The notes below the pieces were generated by a model. It did no database searches. It was not told the origin of the DNA and saw only the letters and a program-made list of their open reading frames with translations. A program made the position numbers and the translations under genes. A stretch of 50,660 nucleotides of DNA from Bradyrhizobiaceae bacterium (lineage in GTDB: Bacteria > Pseudomonadota > Alphaproteobacteria > Rhizobiales > Aestuariivirgaceae): positions 1 through 50,660 of the forward strand of contig CANJMQ010000025.1 in NCBI GenBank assembly GCA_947475225.1. Direction: 5' to 3'. Numbering within the stretch: position 1 is the first letter of the stretch; the number at the start of each line of letters is the position of its first letter. Below, piece after piece: positions 16,116-25,630 of the stretch.

Positions 16116-17951
16116 GTGAAACCGCACGACATCCTTCGTAAGACCTTTGGGTACGAGAGCTTCCGGCCTGGCCAGGAGGGCATCGTCACCACACTGCTCG
16201 AGGGCCGCAACGTGCTGGCCGTAATGCCGACGGGATCGGGGAAGTCTGTATGCTATCAGGTGCCCGCGCTGGCCCGAGGTGGCCTTGCAATAGTGGTGTC
16301 GCCGCTGGTGGCGCTGATGCAGGACCAGGTGGCTGCGCTGAAGTTTGCGGGAGTTGCGGCGGAGAGCATCAATTCAGCGCAGGGCCGCGACGACAACGTG
16401 GCGATCTGGCACCGTGTCGCGGCTGGTGAGGTGCGGCTGCTCTATCTCTCGCCCGAGCGACTGATGACCGAACGCATGGTGGGCGCTCTGTCTCGCCTCG
16501 ACGTTCAACTGATCGCCATCGACGAGGCCCACTGCATTTCTCAATGGGGCGCTTCTTTTCGGCCTGAATATGACATGCTGCAGACGCTGCGGCAGTCATT
16601 TCCTGGGGTGCCCATTGGCGCCTTCACGGCGACCGCCGACGAGTCCACCCGCCGCGACATCGTGGGCAAGATCTTCGGCGGCGAGGCGGAGGTTTACGTG
16701 GCGGGCTTCGACCGCCCGAACCTACACCTTGCCGTGGCGCCAAAGAACAATGCCAAGCAGCAGCTTCTTGACTTTCTTGATGGCCGTGCGGGGCAGTCCG
16801 GCATCGTCTATGCCCTGTCGCGCAAGTCCACGGAGGAGTGGGCAGCCTTCCTCGCCTTGAAGGGGTTCCGAGCCATCGCCTATCATGCCGGCATGAGCGC
16901 AGAGGATAGGGCCGAAGCGCAGAGCCTGTTCATGACCGAGAGGGGGGTCATTGTCTGCGCAACCATCGCCTTCGGCATGGGAATCGACAAACCGGACGTG
17001 CGTTTTGTTTTCCACGCCGACCTGCCGTCCTCGCTCGACGCCTATTACCAGGAGATCGGGCGCGCTGGTCGAGATGGCAATTCGGCCGATGTGAAGATGG
17101 TCTATGGCTTGGGCGACATTCAGATGCGCCGGCGTTTTATCGATCAGGAGGAGGGCGGCGACGAACGCCGCCGCCGCGAGCACAAACGTCTTGATGCGTT
17201 GGTGGCCTATTGCGAGGCGCCGGAGTGCCGGCGACAGAACCTGCTGTTTTACTTCGGTGAGGAGTCGCTGCCCTGCGGAAACTGTGATGTGTGCCTTGAC
17301 CCTGTTCACCTCGTTGACGGCACGACCGAGGCGCTTTGGGTCATTGAAGCGGTGAAGACCAGCGGACAGCGCTTTGGCGCATCCCATGTTGCCGACCTCC
17401 TTTTCGGCAAGTCGAATGACAAGGCAGAGGCGCTGCGCCACACCGAACTGGCCAGCTTCGGTATTGGCAAGGCGCATGGCCGACAGCACTGGCAGTCCAT
17501 GATCCGGCAACTGGTTGGCGGCGGCTATCTTGTCATTGATATCGCTGGATATGGAGGACTTTCGATCGGATCAAAGGGCCATGCGCTGGCGCGCGGCGAA
17601 GGGGCCTTCCGCTACCGACAGGACCCGGAACGCACATCGCGAAAGACGGATCGGGCGCGCAAGATGGTTGCGGCTGTGGAGGAGGGCGGCATCTCCAACG
17701 AGTTGCTGCAGCGGTTGAAGTCGTTGCGCGCCAAATTGGCCAAGGAACGCAGGGTACCGGCTTATGTTGTCTTCACTGATCGCACGCTTATCGACATGGC
17801 GGCGAAACGCCCGCTGACACGATGGGATTTTGGCGAGGTTCACGGGGTGGGCGAGTCCAAACTCCAGCAGTTTGCCGATGTTTTCCTCGCCGAGATTACC
17901 CTCTTTGTTCGGCAGGAAATTGGAGTTGTTGAAATAGGCAGTAGGGGCTAG
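16116..17951 (+). CDS. recQ: ATP-dependent DNA helicase RecQ
   Basis: 3'-5' superfamily-2 helicase of recombination and fork repair. The 611-residue product has motif I MPTGSGKSVCYQVPA, motif II IDEAHCISQWG, motif VI region EIGRAGRDG, the zinc-binding part with CEAPECRRQ and CGNCDVC, the winged-helix RQC domain (about 405-510), and a C-terminal HRDC domain (about 535-600; RVPAYVVFTDRTLIDMA). The start is GTG with no strong ribosome site. It is divergent from uvrA across 150 bases; the MATE gene follows after 26 bases. Confidence 0.95.
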   Translation: MKPHDILRKTFGYESFRPGQEGIVTTLLEGRNVLAVMPTGSGKSVCYQVPALARGGLAIVVSPLVALMQDQVAALKFAGVAAESINSAQGRDDNVAIWHRVAAGEVRLLYLSPERLMTERMVGALSRLDVQLIAIDEAHCISQWGASFRPEYDMLQTLRQSFPGVPIGAFTATADESTRRDIVGKIFGGEAEVYVAGFDRPNLHLAVAPKNNAKQQLLDFLDGRAGQSGIVYALSRKSTEEWAAFLALKGFRAIAYHAGMSAEDRAEAQSLFMTERGVIVCATIAFGMGIDKPDVRFVFHADLPSSLDAYYQEIGRAGRDGNSADVKMVYGLGDIQMRRRFIDQEEGGDERRRREHKRLDALVAYCEAPECRRQNLLFYFGEESLPCGNCDVCLDPVHLVDGTTEALWVIEAVKTSGQRFGASHVADLLFGKSNDKAEALRHTELASFGIGKAHGRQHWQSMIRQLVGGGYLVIDIAGYGGLSIGSKGHALARGEGAFRYRQDPERTSRKTDRARKMVAAVEEGGISNELLQRLKSLRAKLAKERRVPAYVVFTDRTLIDMAAKRPLTRWDFGEVHGVGESKLQQFADVFLAEITLFVRQEIGVVEIGSRG

Positions 17952-17977
17952 GGTTGTCCCAACGTCAGGATTCGAGC

Positions 17978-19330
17978 GTGAAGCCAAATCGTCTGCTAGA
18001 GATCAAGGCGCTGATCGTCATCGCCTTGCCTTTGATCTTTGCCTATCTCTCCGACGTCATCATGATCATCACCGCCAAGATGGTGGTGGGACGACTGGGG
18101 GCCATCGATCTTGCCGCGGCGGGCATTTCGACCGACCTGTCCTACCAGATGTGCATCATTCTGATGGGCTTCTTCTCGGTGGTCGGCGTGCTCGTTTCCG
18201 AAGCGCGCGGCGCGCTGAACCGCGAGCGCATAGTGCCGGAACTGGTGCGCGCCATGATCCTATCCGGTGTGATGGGTCTGATCGTCACCGTGATTGTGCT
18301 CAACCTTGGCCATGTCCTGAAAGCGCTCGGCCAGCAACCGCAGGTGATCGAACTGGCGGGCCCATACTACACCGGCTTTGCCTTCGCGATGCTGCCGATT
18401 GTTTGGTTCGGCGTGCTGCGCAGCTTTGCTGCGGCGATGATGAAGACGGGTTTCGTCCTGGCGGTCACCGTCGTGACTGTGGTGCTTAATTACGTTCTTA
18501 TGCAAGGACTGGTTCATGGCAGCTTCGGCTTCGCGAGGATGGGCATCGCCGGGGCTGGTTTTGCTTGGGCGGTGTCCATGTGGTTCAAGTTCCTGTGCCT
18601 GGCGGTCTATACCGTCGTGCTGGTTCGCAAGCGACGCCTGCCGCTTCATTCGGGCACTGTCGGGGGGCCGCGTGCCTATTGGCCGCTCGTCAGGCTGGGG
18701 CTTCCCGTTGCAGGCATTGTCGCCATGGAATCCGGGCTGTTCGCGACTACCTCATTGCTATCGGGCATCATGGGCACGGTGGAGCTAGCGGCCTACCAGA
18801 TGGTGATGGGCTGGATCGCCATTCCCTTCGTGATCTCGCTCGGCATCTCGGAAGGGGCGATGGTGCGTGTGGCCTATTTCGTTGGCGCGCGTGACCCGGC
18901 CGCCGCGCGGCAGGCAGGCAATCTTGGGATGCTGGTGGGCGTAGCTGTGCCGCTGTTGCTGGTGGTCGTACCGATTTTTGCGCCGGGCCTCATCAGCCGC
19001 ATCTTCCTCGATCCAGCCGACCCGAACTTTGTGAAGATCGGGAAATTGGTAGCCACGCTGTTGCTTATTGCCGCTGTTTTTCAGGTGTTCGACGGGTTGC
19101 AGGCGATCGCCTCGCACGCGCTGAGGGGCCTCAAGGATGCAGTGGTGCCGCTTATCATCGCCGGGATTGGCTATTGGCTCATCGGGTTGGGCAGCGGCTA
19201 CATCTTCGGTTTCCGCTTCGGGTGGGGCGCGATCGGACTTTGGGGGGGCGTGGCCATCGGCCTGGCTTTCACCGGCACGTTACTGGCCTGGCGCTTTGAG
19301 ATACTCGCGAAGCGTCAGTTGCCGGAGTGA
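17978..19330 (+). CDS. MATE-family multidrug/metabolite exporter
   Basis: Predicted inner-membrane antiporter with about 12 hydrophobic segments in two MatE halves (residues about 10-200 and 230-440) and 450 residues, the usual length for NorM-like proteins. The GTG at 17978 is chosen because AGGA (17967-17970) lies seven bases upstream; an in-frame TTG at 17954 would add eight polar residues. The gene lies just after recQ and its last 16 bases overlap the converging YkgJ-type gene. Substrate is not predictable. Confidence 0.88.
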   Translation: MKPNRLLEIKALIVIALPLIFAYLSDVIMIITAKMVVGRLGAIDLAAAGISTDLSYQMCIILMGFFSVVGVLVSEARGALNRERIVPELVRAMILSGVMGLIVTVIVLNLGHVLKALGQQPQVIELAGPYYTGFAFAMLPIVWFGVLRSFAAAMMKTGFVLAVTVVTVVLNYVLMQGLVHGSFGFARMGIAGAGFAWAVSMWFKFLCLAVYTVVLVRKRRLPLHSGTVGGPRAYWPLVRLGLPVAGIVAMESGLFATTSLLSGIMGTVELAAYQMVMGWIAIPFVISLGISEGAMVRVAYFVGARDPAAARQAGNLGMLVGVAVPLLLVVVPIFAPGLISRIFLDPADPNFVKIGKLVATLLLIAAVFQVFDGLQAIASHALRGLKDAVVPLIIAGIGYWLIGLGSGYIFGFRFGWGAIGLWGGVAIGLAFTGTLLAWRFEILAKRQLPE

Positions 19331-19692
19331 TTGGTGGTCGAGATGTAGGTCTCGTCCTCCTGGCCTGCGCGCTCGAACTTCAGGAAGTCATAGTAACCGC
19401 AGTGGCCTTCGCCCGGGAATATCCGGCAGGTTGAGGGCCGTGCGGCGTAGATGGTGCAGCGGCGCTCGGTGGTGTCGAAGAACTGGCAGATCTTGCCGAA
19501 GTGTTCGTCCTTCTGGCGGCGCATCACGCGCTTGTAGCCATGCGCCGACTTGAAGAACTTCTTCTCTGCCTGCTTCAGGCTCAGGCCGAAGTGCTTCGCG
19601 ATGCGCTCGGCATCCTTGTCCTTCACTTCGATGACCGGGTAGGAGCAGCAGTAGCCGGGGCACTTGAGGCAATCGTATTTCGGGCGGGCCAT
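19315..19692 (-). CDS. YkgJ-family cysteine-cluster protein
   Basis: A 125-residue protein with the CxxCxxxCC cluster at residues 8-16 (CLKCPGYCC), followed by CQFFD, RRCTIY and RPSTCRIFP, the pattern of the YkgJ/UPF0153 zinc- or iron-binding family (PF03692). Its molecular role is not established. The ATG at 19692 gives the family N-terminus; the frame extends further upstream without a better start. The 3' end overlaps the MATE gene tail-to-tail by 16 bases. Confidence 0.85.
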   Translation of the reverse strand: MARPKYDCLKCPGYCCSYPVIEVKDKDAERIAKHFGLSLKQAEKKFFKSAHGYKRVMRRQKDEHFGKICQFFDTTERRCTIYAARPSTCRIFPGEGHCGYYDFLKFERAGQEDETYISTTNHSGN

Positions 19693-19727
19693 GGGTCTCG
19701 AATCCAGATGCGATGTTGCGCTGGACG

Positions 19728-20675
19728 CTAGGACGATGTGGCTTTCCCTGCAACGGCTGGCGGCTTCTGGCCGCTCAGTTGCGCGAATTTCCTGTTGGTA
19801 TCTGCGATCTCGCCCATCATCCACTCCCGGAAGGCGCGGACGGGTACCGTCTCCTTGTGGCCGTTGCCGCGCACGATCCAGTAATGCCAGTGGTCCTTCA
19901 TGTCGAAATTGAATGGGCGGACCAGCCAGCCTTCGAGGATGGAGTCGGTCGCCAGAACCTGGTCAGTGAGGGCAAACCCCTGGCCGGCCTCCGCAGCCTC
20001 GATGGCGAGATGGTTCTGGAACAGCGTTCCGCGCCAGTCCTCCACGCCAGAGACGCCAGCGGCGGAGAGCCAATCCGCCCACCATTGCTTGCGCGATTCA
20101 TGGAGCAGGTTGAAGTCTGAGAGTTCGGCGGGTTTCAACCCCGGGCGATCTTCAAGAAGCTTGGGAGCGCAGACGGGGAAGATCATTGCATCGGTGAGCT
20201 TTTGCGCCTCGACGTCATCCCACTGGCCGGTGCCGTAGCGGATGCCTACATCGGCTTCGCCGGAGCGAAAGTCGGCGAGCTTGCTGGTGGGGTCGATGGA
20301 CAACTCGATGTCCGGGTGTAGATCGTTGAAGCGACCAAGCCGGGGCACCAGCCAGCGCGAAGCGATGGAGGGCTCAACGCTGACCTTGAGCTGGCGTACG
20401 TCACCCACCGCAGCCGCCTCGCGCGTCGCGTCTGCCAACTGGTCGAAGAGGGGAGTTAGGCGCAGGGCGAAACGGCGCCCCGGATCGGTCAGCTCAACGC
20501 CGCGTCCGGTGCGGATGAACAGCGGCGTACCGAGCCAGTCCTCGAGGTCTCGCACATGGCGGCTGATGGCGGCGTGGGTGACGAAAAGCTCCGCGGCCGC
20601 CTCCGTGAAGCTTTCCAGCCGGGCGGCGGCCTCGAAGGCCTTAAGGGCATTCAGCGATGGCAGACGGCGTCCCAA
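19728..20675 (-). CDS. LysR-family regulator, GcvA-like
   Basis: A 315-residue LysR-type regulator. Residues about 6-65 form the winged helix-turn-helix (SLNALKAFEAAARLESFTEA, THAAISRHVRDLE) in the style of GcvA-group proteins, and about 93-295 the substrate-binding domain (ADVGIRYGTGQW is typical of this subgroup). It is divergent from a 47-residue protein gene; a T-N11-A type palindrome lies in the gap and is the natural autoregulatory site. The inducer is unknown. Confidence 0.9.
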   Translation of the reverse strand: MGRRLPSLNALKAFEAAARLESFTEAAAELFVTHAAISRHVRDLEDWLGTPLFIRTGRGVELTDPGRRFALRLTPLFDQLADATREAAAVGDVRQLKVSVEPSIASRWLVPRLGRFNDLHPDIELSIDPTSKLADFRSGEADVGIRYGTGQWDDVEAQKLTDAMIFPVCAPKLLEDRPGLKPAELSDFNLLHESRKQWWADWLSAAGVSGVEDWRGTLFQNHLAIEAAEAGQGFALTDQVLATDSILEGWLVRPFNFDMKDHWHYWIVRGNGHKETVPVRAFREWMMGEIADTNRKFAQLSGQKPPAVAGKATSS

Positions 20676-20683
20676 GAGCTGAC

Positions 20684-20702
20684 CTGTGAGTTTTTGTTAC
20701 AG
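20684..20702. promoter_or_regulatory. Candidate LysR-type binding site
   Basis: CTGTGAG and GTTACAG flank TTTTT, an imperfect inverted repeat (five of seven pairs) containing a T-N11-A core, nine bases from the LysR start in the divergent region. LysR proteins classically bind such sites; binding is inferred. Confidence 0.4.
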
Positions 20703-20796
20703 GTAGCGTAGATTAATGCCGTTTGTGTTGCAAGAGCGAAAGAACGATATTGGGGAGGTTCAAGAGAAGCCGATTTAAGGGCCAAGGAGAAATATC

Positions 20797-20940
20797 ATGA
20801 ACTGGATTTTTGATACGTATTCAAATGTTTACCAGACTGCTATGATGCAGTCAAAAGACGCTGGGCACCATGCTGCGCCTGCGAATGAACGCGTCCGTGC
20901 CGGACAAGGCCGGTTGTTCGGTTTGCTCAAGCGCCGCTAA
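20797..20940 (+). CDS. Small protein of 47 residues, unknown function
   Basis: A short gene with a strong ribosome site AAGGAGA (20784-20790) six bases before ATG. The product starts MNWIFDTYSNVYQTAMM, aromatic and amphipathic, has a middle Ala/His/Pro part, and ends in a basic tail GRLFGLLKRR. There is no signal peptide or clear membrane segment. It is divergent from the LysR gene, with a LysR-type palindrome between, so it may be the regulated target. It converges on the RidA-like gene with 20 bases between stops. I do not recognise a family. Confidence 0.6.
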   Translation: MNWIFDTYSNVYQTAMMQSKDAGHHAAPANERVRAGQGRLFGLLKRR

Positions 20941-20960
20941 CACATTCAACAGGCTCCGGC

Positions 20961-21365
20961 TCATATGGCCAGGGCCACTGCCTCAGCAGCAGCCACCAGG
21001 TCGACTTCGACGACCAGCCTATCGTCAGCCAGGCCTGCCACGATGAGAAGTGTCGCGGCGGGCCTGTGTCCTTTCAGGAACCGGTCCCGCGTGGAGCGGT
21101 ATATGCCGAGATGCGATCGCTCGGTGATATAGACATGGGCATCTACGATGTGGCGATGGTCCATGCCGGCTGCCGCGAGTACCGCCAGAGCGTTCTCCCA
21201 GGCAAGTTCATGCTGACGGCCAGGGTCGGCCGGGATGTCGCCGGCGCGCGTCACCCCGACTTGTCCGGATACGTGCACCACCCGGTGGCCGGGAGGGATC
21301 TCGACGCCCTGCGCATAGGCGGAGAGGGGTTTTGGGGCATTGTCTGTCTCTAAGGTCCTGATCAT
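20961..21365 (-). CDS. RidA/YjgF-like protein lacking the catalytic arginine
   Basis: A 134-residue member of the RidA/YER057c/UK114 fold with the family HVSGQVGV strand and a C-terminal VVEVDLVAAA strand. True RidA imine deaminases have an Arg in a PARS-type motif; here the stretch is RPAATLLIVAGL and that position is Ala (A104). It therefore probably belongs to a subgroup with a different or unknown activity. GGGAG lies six bases before the ATG at 21365. It is divergent from ssb; the ssb SOS box is 43 bases from its start. Confidence 0.8.
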   Translation of the reverse strand: MIRTLETDNAPKPLSAYAQGVEIPPGHRVVHVSGQVGVTRAGDIPADPGRQHELAWENALAVLAAAGMDHRHIVDAHVYITERSHLGIYRSTRDRFLKGHRPAATLLIVAGLADDRLVVEVDLVAAAEAVALAI

Positions 21366-21399
21366 TGAAGTCTCCCTTCGTGGTTTCAGCCTAGTGTGC

Positions 21400-21428
21400 T
21401 TGCGCTGGAACAAAAAGAGAACTATAGA
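21400..21428 (+). promoter_or_regulatory. Predicted ssb promoter
   Basis: TTGCGC (21400-21405) and TATAGA (21423-21428) are spaced by exactly 17 bases. The LexA box fills the spacer and abuts the -10, the classic geometry for repression. The ssb ATG is 81 bases downstream of the -10. Confidence 0.5.
21408..21422. promoter_or_regulatory. SOS (LexA) box before ssb
   Basis: GAAC-AAAAAGA-GAAC is a perfect GAAC-N7-GAAC (GTTC-N7-GTTC on the other strand), the alphaproteobacterial LexA consensus. It lies in the ssb/RidA-like divergent region and overlaps a plausible ssb promoter spacer. Confidence 0.7.
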
Positions 21429-21509
21429 TGCGATGTGGATAAGGCTCCGAGCGCTGCTGTGCCGTGAGCCGCCATTGACTAGGGTGCCCGGAAATCAAGG
21501 AGTGTTGTC

Positions 21510-22004
21510 ATGGCAGGATCGGTGAACAAGGTCATTCTCGTTGGCAATCTGGGCCGCGATCCCGAAGTGCGCCACACACAGGATGGCAAGCCTATTGTAA
21601 ACTTGTCGATTGCCACCTCTGAAAGTTGGCGCGACCGCAATTCGGGCGAGCGAAAGGAAAAGACCGAGTGGCATCGTGTGGTGATCTTCAGCGAGGGGCT
21701 CGCCAAGGTTGCCGAGCAGTATTTGAAAAAGGGCTCGACTGTCTACATCGAGGGTCAACTGCAGACGCGCAAGTATACTGACAAGGACGGTGTCGAGAAG
21801 TATTCGACAGATATCGTGCTGCAGGGCTTCAACAGCGTACTGACGATGATCGGCGGCCGTGGCGGTGCGGGCGAGGGCGCGTCGGGCGGCTTCGGCGGTG
21901 GCGACGAGTTCGGTCAGTCCAGTCCGATGGAGCGCCCGCGCGGTGGAGCAGGTGGCAAGGCCACGATTCCGGCGCGCGACCTTGACGACGAAGTGCCGTT
22001 CTAA
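21510..22004 (+). CDS. ssb: Single-stranded DNA-binding protein
   Basis: Coats single-stranded DNA in replication, repair and recombination. The 164-residue product has the OB fold (residues about 4-112; [36 protein letters not shown]), a Gly/Ser-rich linker and the acidic tip DLDDEVPF that docks partner proteins. AAGGAG precedes the ATG. The upstream LexA box suggests damage induction. Confidence 0.97.
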   Translation: MAGSVNKVILVGNLGRDPEVRHTQDGKPIVNLSIATSESWRDRNSGERKEKTEWHRVVIFSEGLAKVAEQYLKKGSTVYIEGQLQTRKYTDKDGVEKYSTDIVLQGFNSVLTMIGGRGGAGEGASGGFGGGDEFGQSSPMERPRGGAGGKATIPARDLDDEVPF

Positions 22005-22188
22005 GGCGGTTTTCCTGGGGTCAGAAATTGGACCTTTCCAGCCCCCTACGGGCGCCATTTAGGCCGGAAAATCAACAGCTTTTCATTGTGTAGGCGATCC
22101 TCACGACCTAGATTGAGGGGGACGCCGAATCGTTGCCGTCGAGGCCATGGTTCAGAGCGTTTTTTCTGGACTAGATTACAGGTTTTCC

Positions 22189-24903
22189 GTGGCCGATAAC
22201 GACGACCAGAATGGCTCCGTTCCGCCCTCCAATCCTTCCGAGATTGCTCCCATCTCCATCGAAGAGGAGATGCGCAAGAGCTATCTCGATTATGCGATGA
22301 GCGTGATCGTCAGCCGAGCGCTGCCCGACGTGCGCGACGGGTTGAAACCGGTGCATCGGCGCATCCTGTTCTCGATGAATGAGAACGGATATGACTGGAA
22401 CAAGGCCTACCGGAAGTCCGCCCGCATCGTCGGCGATGTCATCGGTAAGTACCATCCGCATGGCGACCAGTCGATCTATGACGCGCTGGTGCGCATGGCG
22501 CAGAACTTTTCGCTCCGCCTGCCTCTCATCGACGGCCAGGGCAACTTCGGTTCAGTCGACGGCGACCCTCCGGCGGCCATGCGTTACACAGAGTCTCGCA
22601 TGGCAAAGGTTGCCCATGAGTTGCTTGAGGACATCGACAAGGATACGGTCGAGTTCCAGCCCAACTATGACAATTCCGAGCGCGAACCGACGGTGCTGCC
22701 GGCGCGCTTCCCCAATTTGCTGGTCAATGGCTCCGGTGGCATCGCGGTGGGCATGGCCACCAACATGGCTCCGCATAACCTCGGCGAGGTGATCGATGCT
22801 TGCGTCGCGGTTATCGACAATCCCGGCATCGGTATCGACGATCTGATCGACATCATTCCGGGCCCCGATTTCCCGACGGGGGGCCTGATCCTCGGTCGCG
22901 TCGGCATCAAGTCGGCCTTCCACACCGGGCGCGGCTCGGTCGTCATGCGCGCGCGGGTCCAGGTTGAGGAAATCCGCAAGGAACGCGAAGCGCTAATCGT
23001 CACAGAGATACCCTATCAGGTGAACAAGGCGCTGATGATCGAGCGCATCGCGGAATTGGTCCGCGATAAGAAGCTCGAGGGTATCTCCGATATCCGCGAC
23101 GAATCCGACCGGCAGGGCATGCGCGTCGTCATCGAGTTGAAGCGCGATGCGATGGCGGAGATCGTACTGAACCAGCTCTATCGGTTTACACCGCTGCAAT
23201 CGACATTCGGTATCAACAATGTCTGTCTTACCGGTGGCCGCCCTGAGCTGATGAACCTGAAGGACTTGCTGCAGGCCTTCGTGGCCTTCCGCGAGGAGGT
23301 TGTCACTCGCCGGACCAAGTTCCTCCTCAACAAGGCGCGTGACCGTGCCCATGTGTTGGTGGGCCTGGCGATTGCGGTCGCCAACATTGACGAGGTGATC
23401 CGTCTTATCCGCACATCGAAGGATGCGGCCGAGGCCCGTGAATCACTCATGGCGCGCGACTGGCCGGCCAAGGACATGGCGCCTCTCATCGTTCTGATTG
23501 CCGACCCGCGCCATACGTTGACGGAGGAGGGCACCTATCGCCTCTCGGACGAACAGGCCCGCGCCATCCTCGATCTTCGCCTGCAGCGCCTCACCGCGTT
23601 GGGCCGTGATGAAATCGCCGAGGAGTTGCAGAAGCTCGCGAGCGAGATCAAGGATTATCTTGAGATTCTGCGTTCGCGTGCGCGGGTTCTCGGCATTATC
23701 AAGGACGAGCTTACGGCTATCCGTACCGAATTCGTTACGCCGCGGCGCACCGAGATTGTCGAGAATGAAGGCGAAGTAGAAGACGAGGATCTGATCCAGC
23801 GTGAGGACATGGTGGTCACCGTGAGTCACGCAGGCTATGTGAAGCGTGTGCCGCTATCGACTTACCGCGCCCAGCGGCGCGGCGGAAAGGGCCGCGGAGC
23901 GGGCGGCACCAGGGAAGAGGATTTCGTCACCAAGCTGTTCGTGGCGAGTACCCACACGCCGATCCTGTTTTTCTCCTCCGCTGGCATGGTCTATCGCCTG
24001 AAGGTATGGCGCCTGCCTCTCGGTACGCCGCAGTCACGTGGCAAGGCGTTGATCAACCTGCTGCCTTTGGAGCAGGACGAGCGCATCACTACGATCTTGC
24101 CGATGCCGGAGACGGCTGCGGAGGCTGAGGGGCAGTACCTGATGTTCGCCACCCGCTCCGGCACAGTGCGTCGTAACGAGATATCGGACTTCGAACAGAT
24201 TAATCGTGCAGGCAAGATCGCCATGAAGCTCGACGCGGGCGACATGATCGCTGGCGTGGAAATTTGTACCGAGAAAGAAGACGTCCTGCTGACCACGGCG
24301 CGGGGGCAGTGCATCCGCTTTCCTGTCGATGAGGTGCGCGTTTTCAAGGGCCGTGACTCGACGGGTGTGCGTGGTATCCGGCTGGAGGATGGCGATCACC
24401 TCATATCTATGTCTATACTCCGTCACGTCGATGCTTCGTCTGACGATCGTGCGGCCTTCATCAAGATGTCGCGAGCCGTGGCGGGCGAAGAGCAAGAGGT
24501 CATTGGGAGCGACGAAGAGGCATCTTCCGAGGCGACGCTGAGCCAGGAGCGCTATGCGGAAATGGGTGCCGCCGAACAGGTGATCCTCACGGTCTCAGCC
24601 AATGGCTATGGTAAGCGTACCTCGTCCTACGAGTACCGCATCACCGGGCGCGGCGGCAAAGGCATTGTCGCTATGGCTGTGAACGAGCGCAACGGCCTGC
24701 TGGTGGCGAGTTTCCCTGTCGAAGATGCCGACCAGATCATGCTTGTGACCGATGGCGGGCAGTTGATCCGCACACCGGTCAACGGTATCCGCAAGGCGGG
24801 GCGGTCCACACAGGGCGTGATTGTCATCAATGCGGCGGATGACGAGCATGTGGTTTCCGTTGAGCACATTACCGAGGAGGACGGCGAGGAAGGCGAGGGC
24901 TGA
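22189..24903 (+). CDS. gyrA: DNA gyrase subunit A
   Basis: Breakage-reunion subunit of gyrase, introducing negative supercoils. The 904-residue product from GTG 22189 starts MADNDDQNG, with the topoisomerase IV/gyrase A core (about 25-500), the catalytic Tyr in AMRYTESRM (Y133), and six C-terminal beta-pinwheel repeats including the GyrA box QRRGGKGR. In the quinolone region [10 protein letters not shown], Gln (Q94) stands at the E. coli Ser83 place and Asp (D98) at Asp87. An ATG at 22147 is in frame and would add 14 residues, but its GAGG site is only two bases away. Confidence 0.96.
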   Translation: MADNDDQNGSVPPSNPSEIAPISIEEEMRKSYLDYAMSVIVSRALPDVRDGLKPVHRRILFSMNENGYDWNKAYRKSARIVGDVIGKYHPHGDQSIYDALVRMAQNFSLRLPLIDGQGNFGSVDGDPPAAMRYTESRMAKVAHELLEDIDKDTVEFQPNYDNSEREPTVLPARFPNLLVNGSGGIAVGMATNMAPHNLGEVIDACVAVIDNPGIGIDDLIDIIPGPDFPTGGLILGRVGIKSAFHTGRGSVVMRARVQVEEIRKEREALIVTEIPYQVNKALMIERIAELVRDKKLEGISDIRDESDRQGMRVVIELKRDAMAEIVLNQLYRFTPLQSTFGINNVCLTGGRPELMNLKDLLQAFVAFREEVVTRRTKFLLNKARDRAHVLVGLAIAVANIDEVIRLIRTSKDAAEARESLMARDWPAKDMAPLIVLIADPRHTLTEEGTYRLSDEQARAILDLRLQRLTALGRDEIAEELQKLASEIKDYLEILRSRARVLGIIKDELTAIRTEFVTPRRTEIVENEGEVEDEDLIQREDMVVTVSHAGYVKRVPLSTYRAQRRGGKGRGAGGTREEDFVTKLFVASTHTPILFFSSAGMVYRLKVWRLPLGTPQSRGKALINLLPLEQDERITTILPMPETAAEAEGQYLMFATRSGTVRRNEISDFEQINRAGKIAMKLDAGDMIAGVEICTEKEDVLLTTARGQCIRFPVDEVRVFKGRDSTGVRGIRLEDGDHLISMSILRHVDASSDDRAAFIKMSRAVAGEEQEVIGSDEEASSEATLSQERYAEMGAAEQVILTVSANGYGKRTSSYEYRITGRGGKGIVAMAVNERNGLLVASFPVEDADQIMLVTDGGQLIRTPVNGIRKAGRSTQGVIVINAADDEHVVSVEHITEEDGEEGEG

Positions 24904-25017
24904 ACGGCTTCGGGGGCCCCCCGCGGCTTTCGCCATGCTCGCCGTCTGGCCTGCCGGGCAGGGCTTGCCTCCTGTGGCCGGTCTGTGGCTAGCTTCTCCT
25001 GTTGTGGAGTTATTCCG

Positions 25018-25629
25018 ATGACGCTCGAATCCTACCTTGCCTTCACGGCCGCGGCAGCGGCGCTGGCCTTCGTGCCGGGGCCCACGGTGACGGTCATTAT
25101 CGCCAACAGCCTGCGCTACGGGCACCGCGCGGGGCTGCTCAATGTGGCGGGAACGCAGGCGGGGTTCGTCATCTGGTTGGCCATCGCGGCATTGGGCCTG
25201 GGCGCCGCCATCAAGATGATGGGCGTGTGGTTCGACGTGCTGCGCTGGGCGGGCGCACTCTACCTCGTGTGGCTTGCGATCAAGCTGTTCCGCTCCAACG
25301 GTGACCTCGCTGTGGCGGTGGACAGGGCGCGGCCCAGGGGCAGTTTTTTCCTGCAGGGTTTTGTCGTTATCATGTCCAACCCCAAGATGTTGGTGCTGTT
25401 CGGGGCGCTGATCCCACCCTTCATCACGCCGGATGGCAGCGCCATGCAGCAGATTCTGATCCTCGGCGCCACCTTCATGGTGATCGCCGGCTTCGGCGAC
25501 GTGATGTATGCGCTGATGGCCGGCAAGGCCGGCAGCTTCCTGTCGCGCTCGCGCATCCGCGCACTGGAAATCGTCAGCGGCTGCTTCCTGATGGGCGGCG
25601 GCATCTGGATGGCACTGAGAGGACGCTGA
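25018..25629 (+). CDS. LysE/RhtB-family amino-acid exporter
   Basis: A 203-residue inner-membrane protein with five or six hydrophobic segments and the LysE signatures FVPGPTVTVIIANSLRYG near the N-terminus and FLQGFVVIMSNPKMLVLFGA in the middle. Family members export amino acids such as threonine, homoserine or lysine; the substrate is not visible. The ATG at 25018 has GGAG nine bases upstream and gives the normal N-terminus. coaD follows one base after the stop, so the two are co-transcribed. Confidence 0.9.
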   Translation: MTLESYLAFTAAAAALAFVPGPTVTVIIANSLRYGHRAGLLNVAGTQAGFVIWLAIAALGLGAAIKMMGVWFDVLRWAGALYLVWLAIKLFRSNGDLAVAVDRARPRGSFFLQGFVVIMSNPKMLVLFGALIPPFITPDGSAMQQILILGATFMVIAGFGDVMYALMAGKAGSFLSRSRIRALEIVSGCFLMGGGIWMALRGR

Positions 25630-25630
25630 G

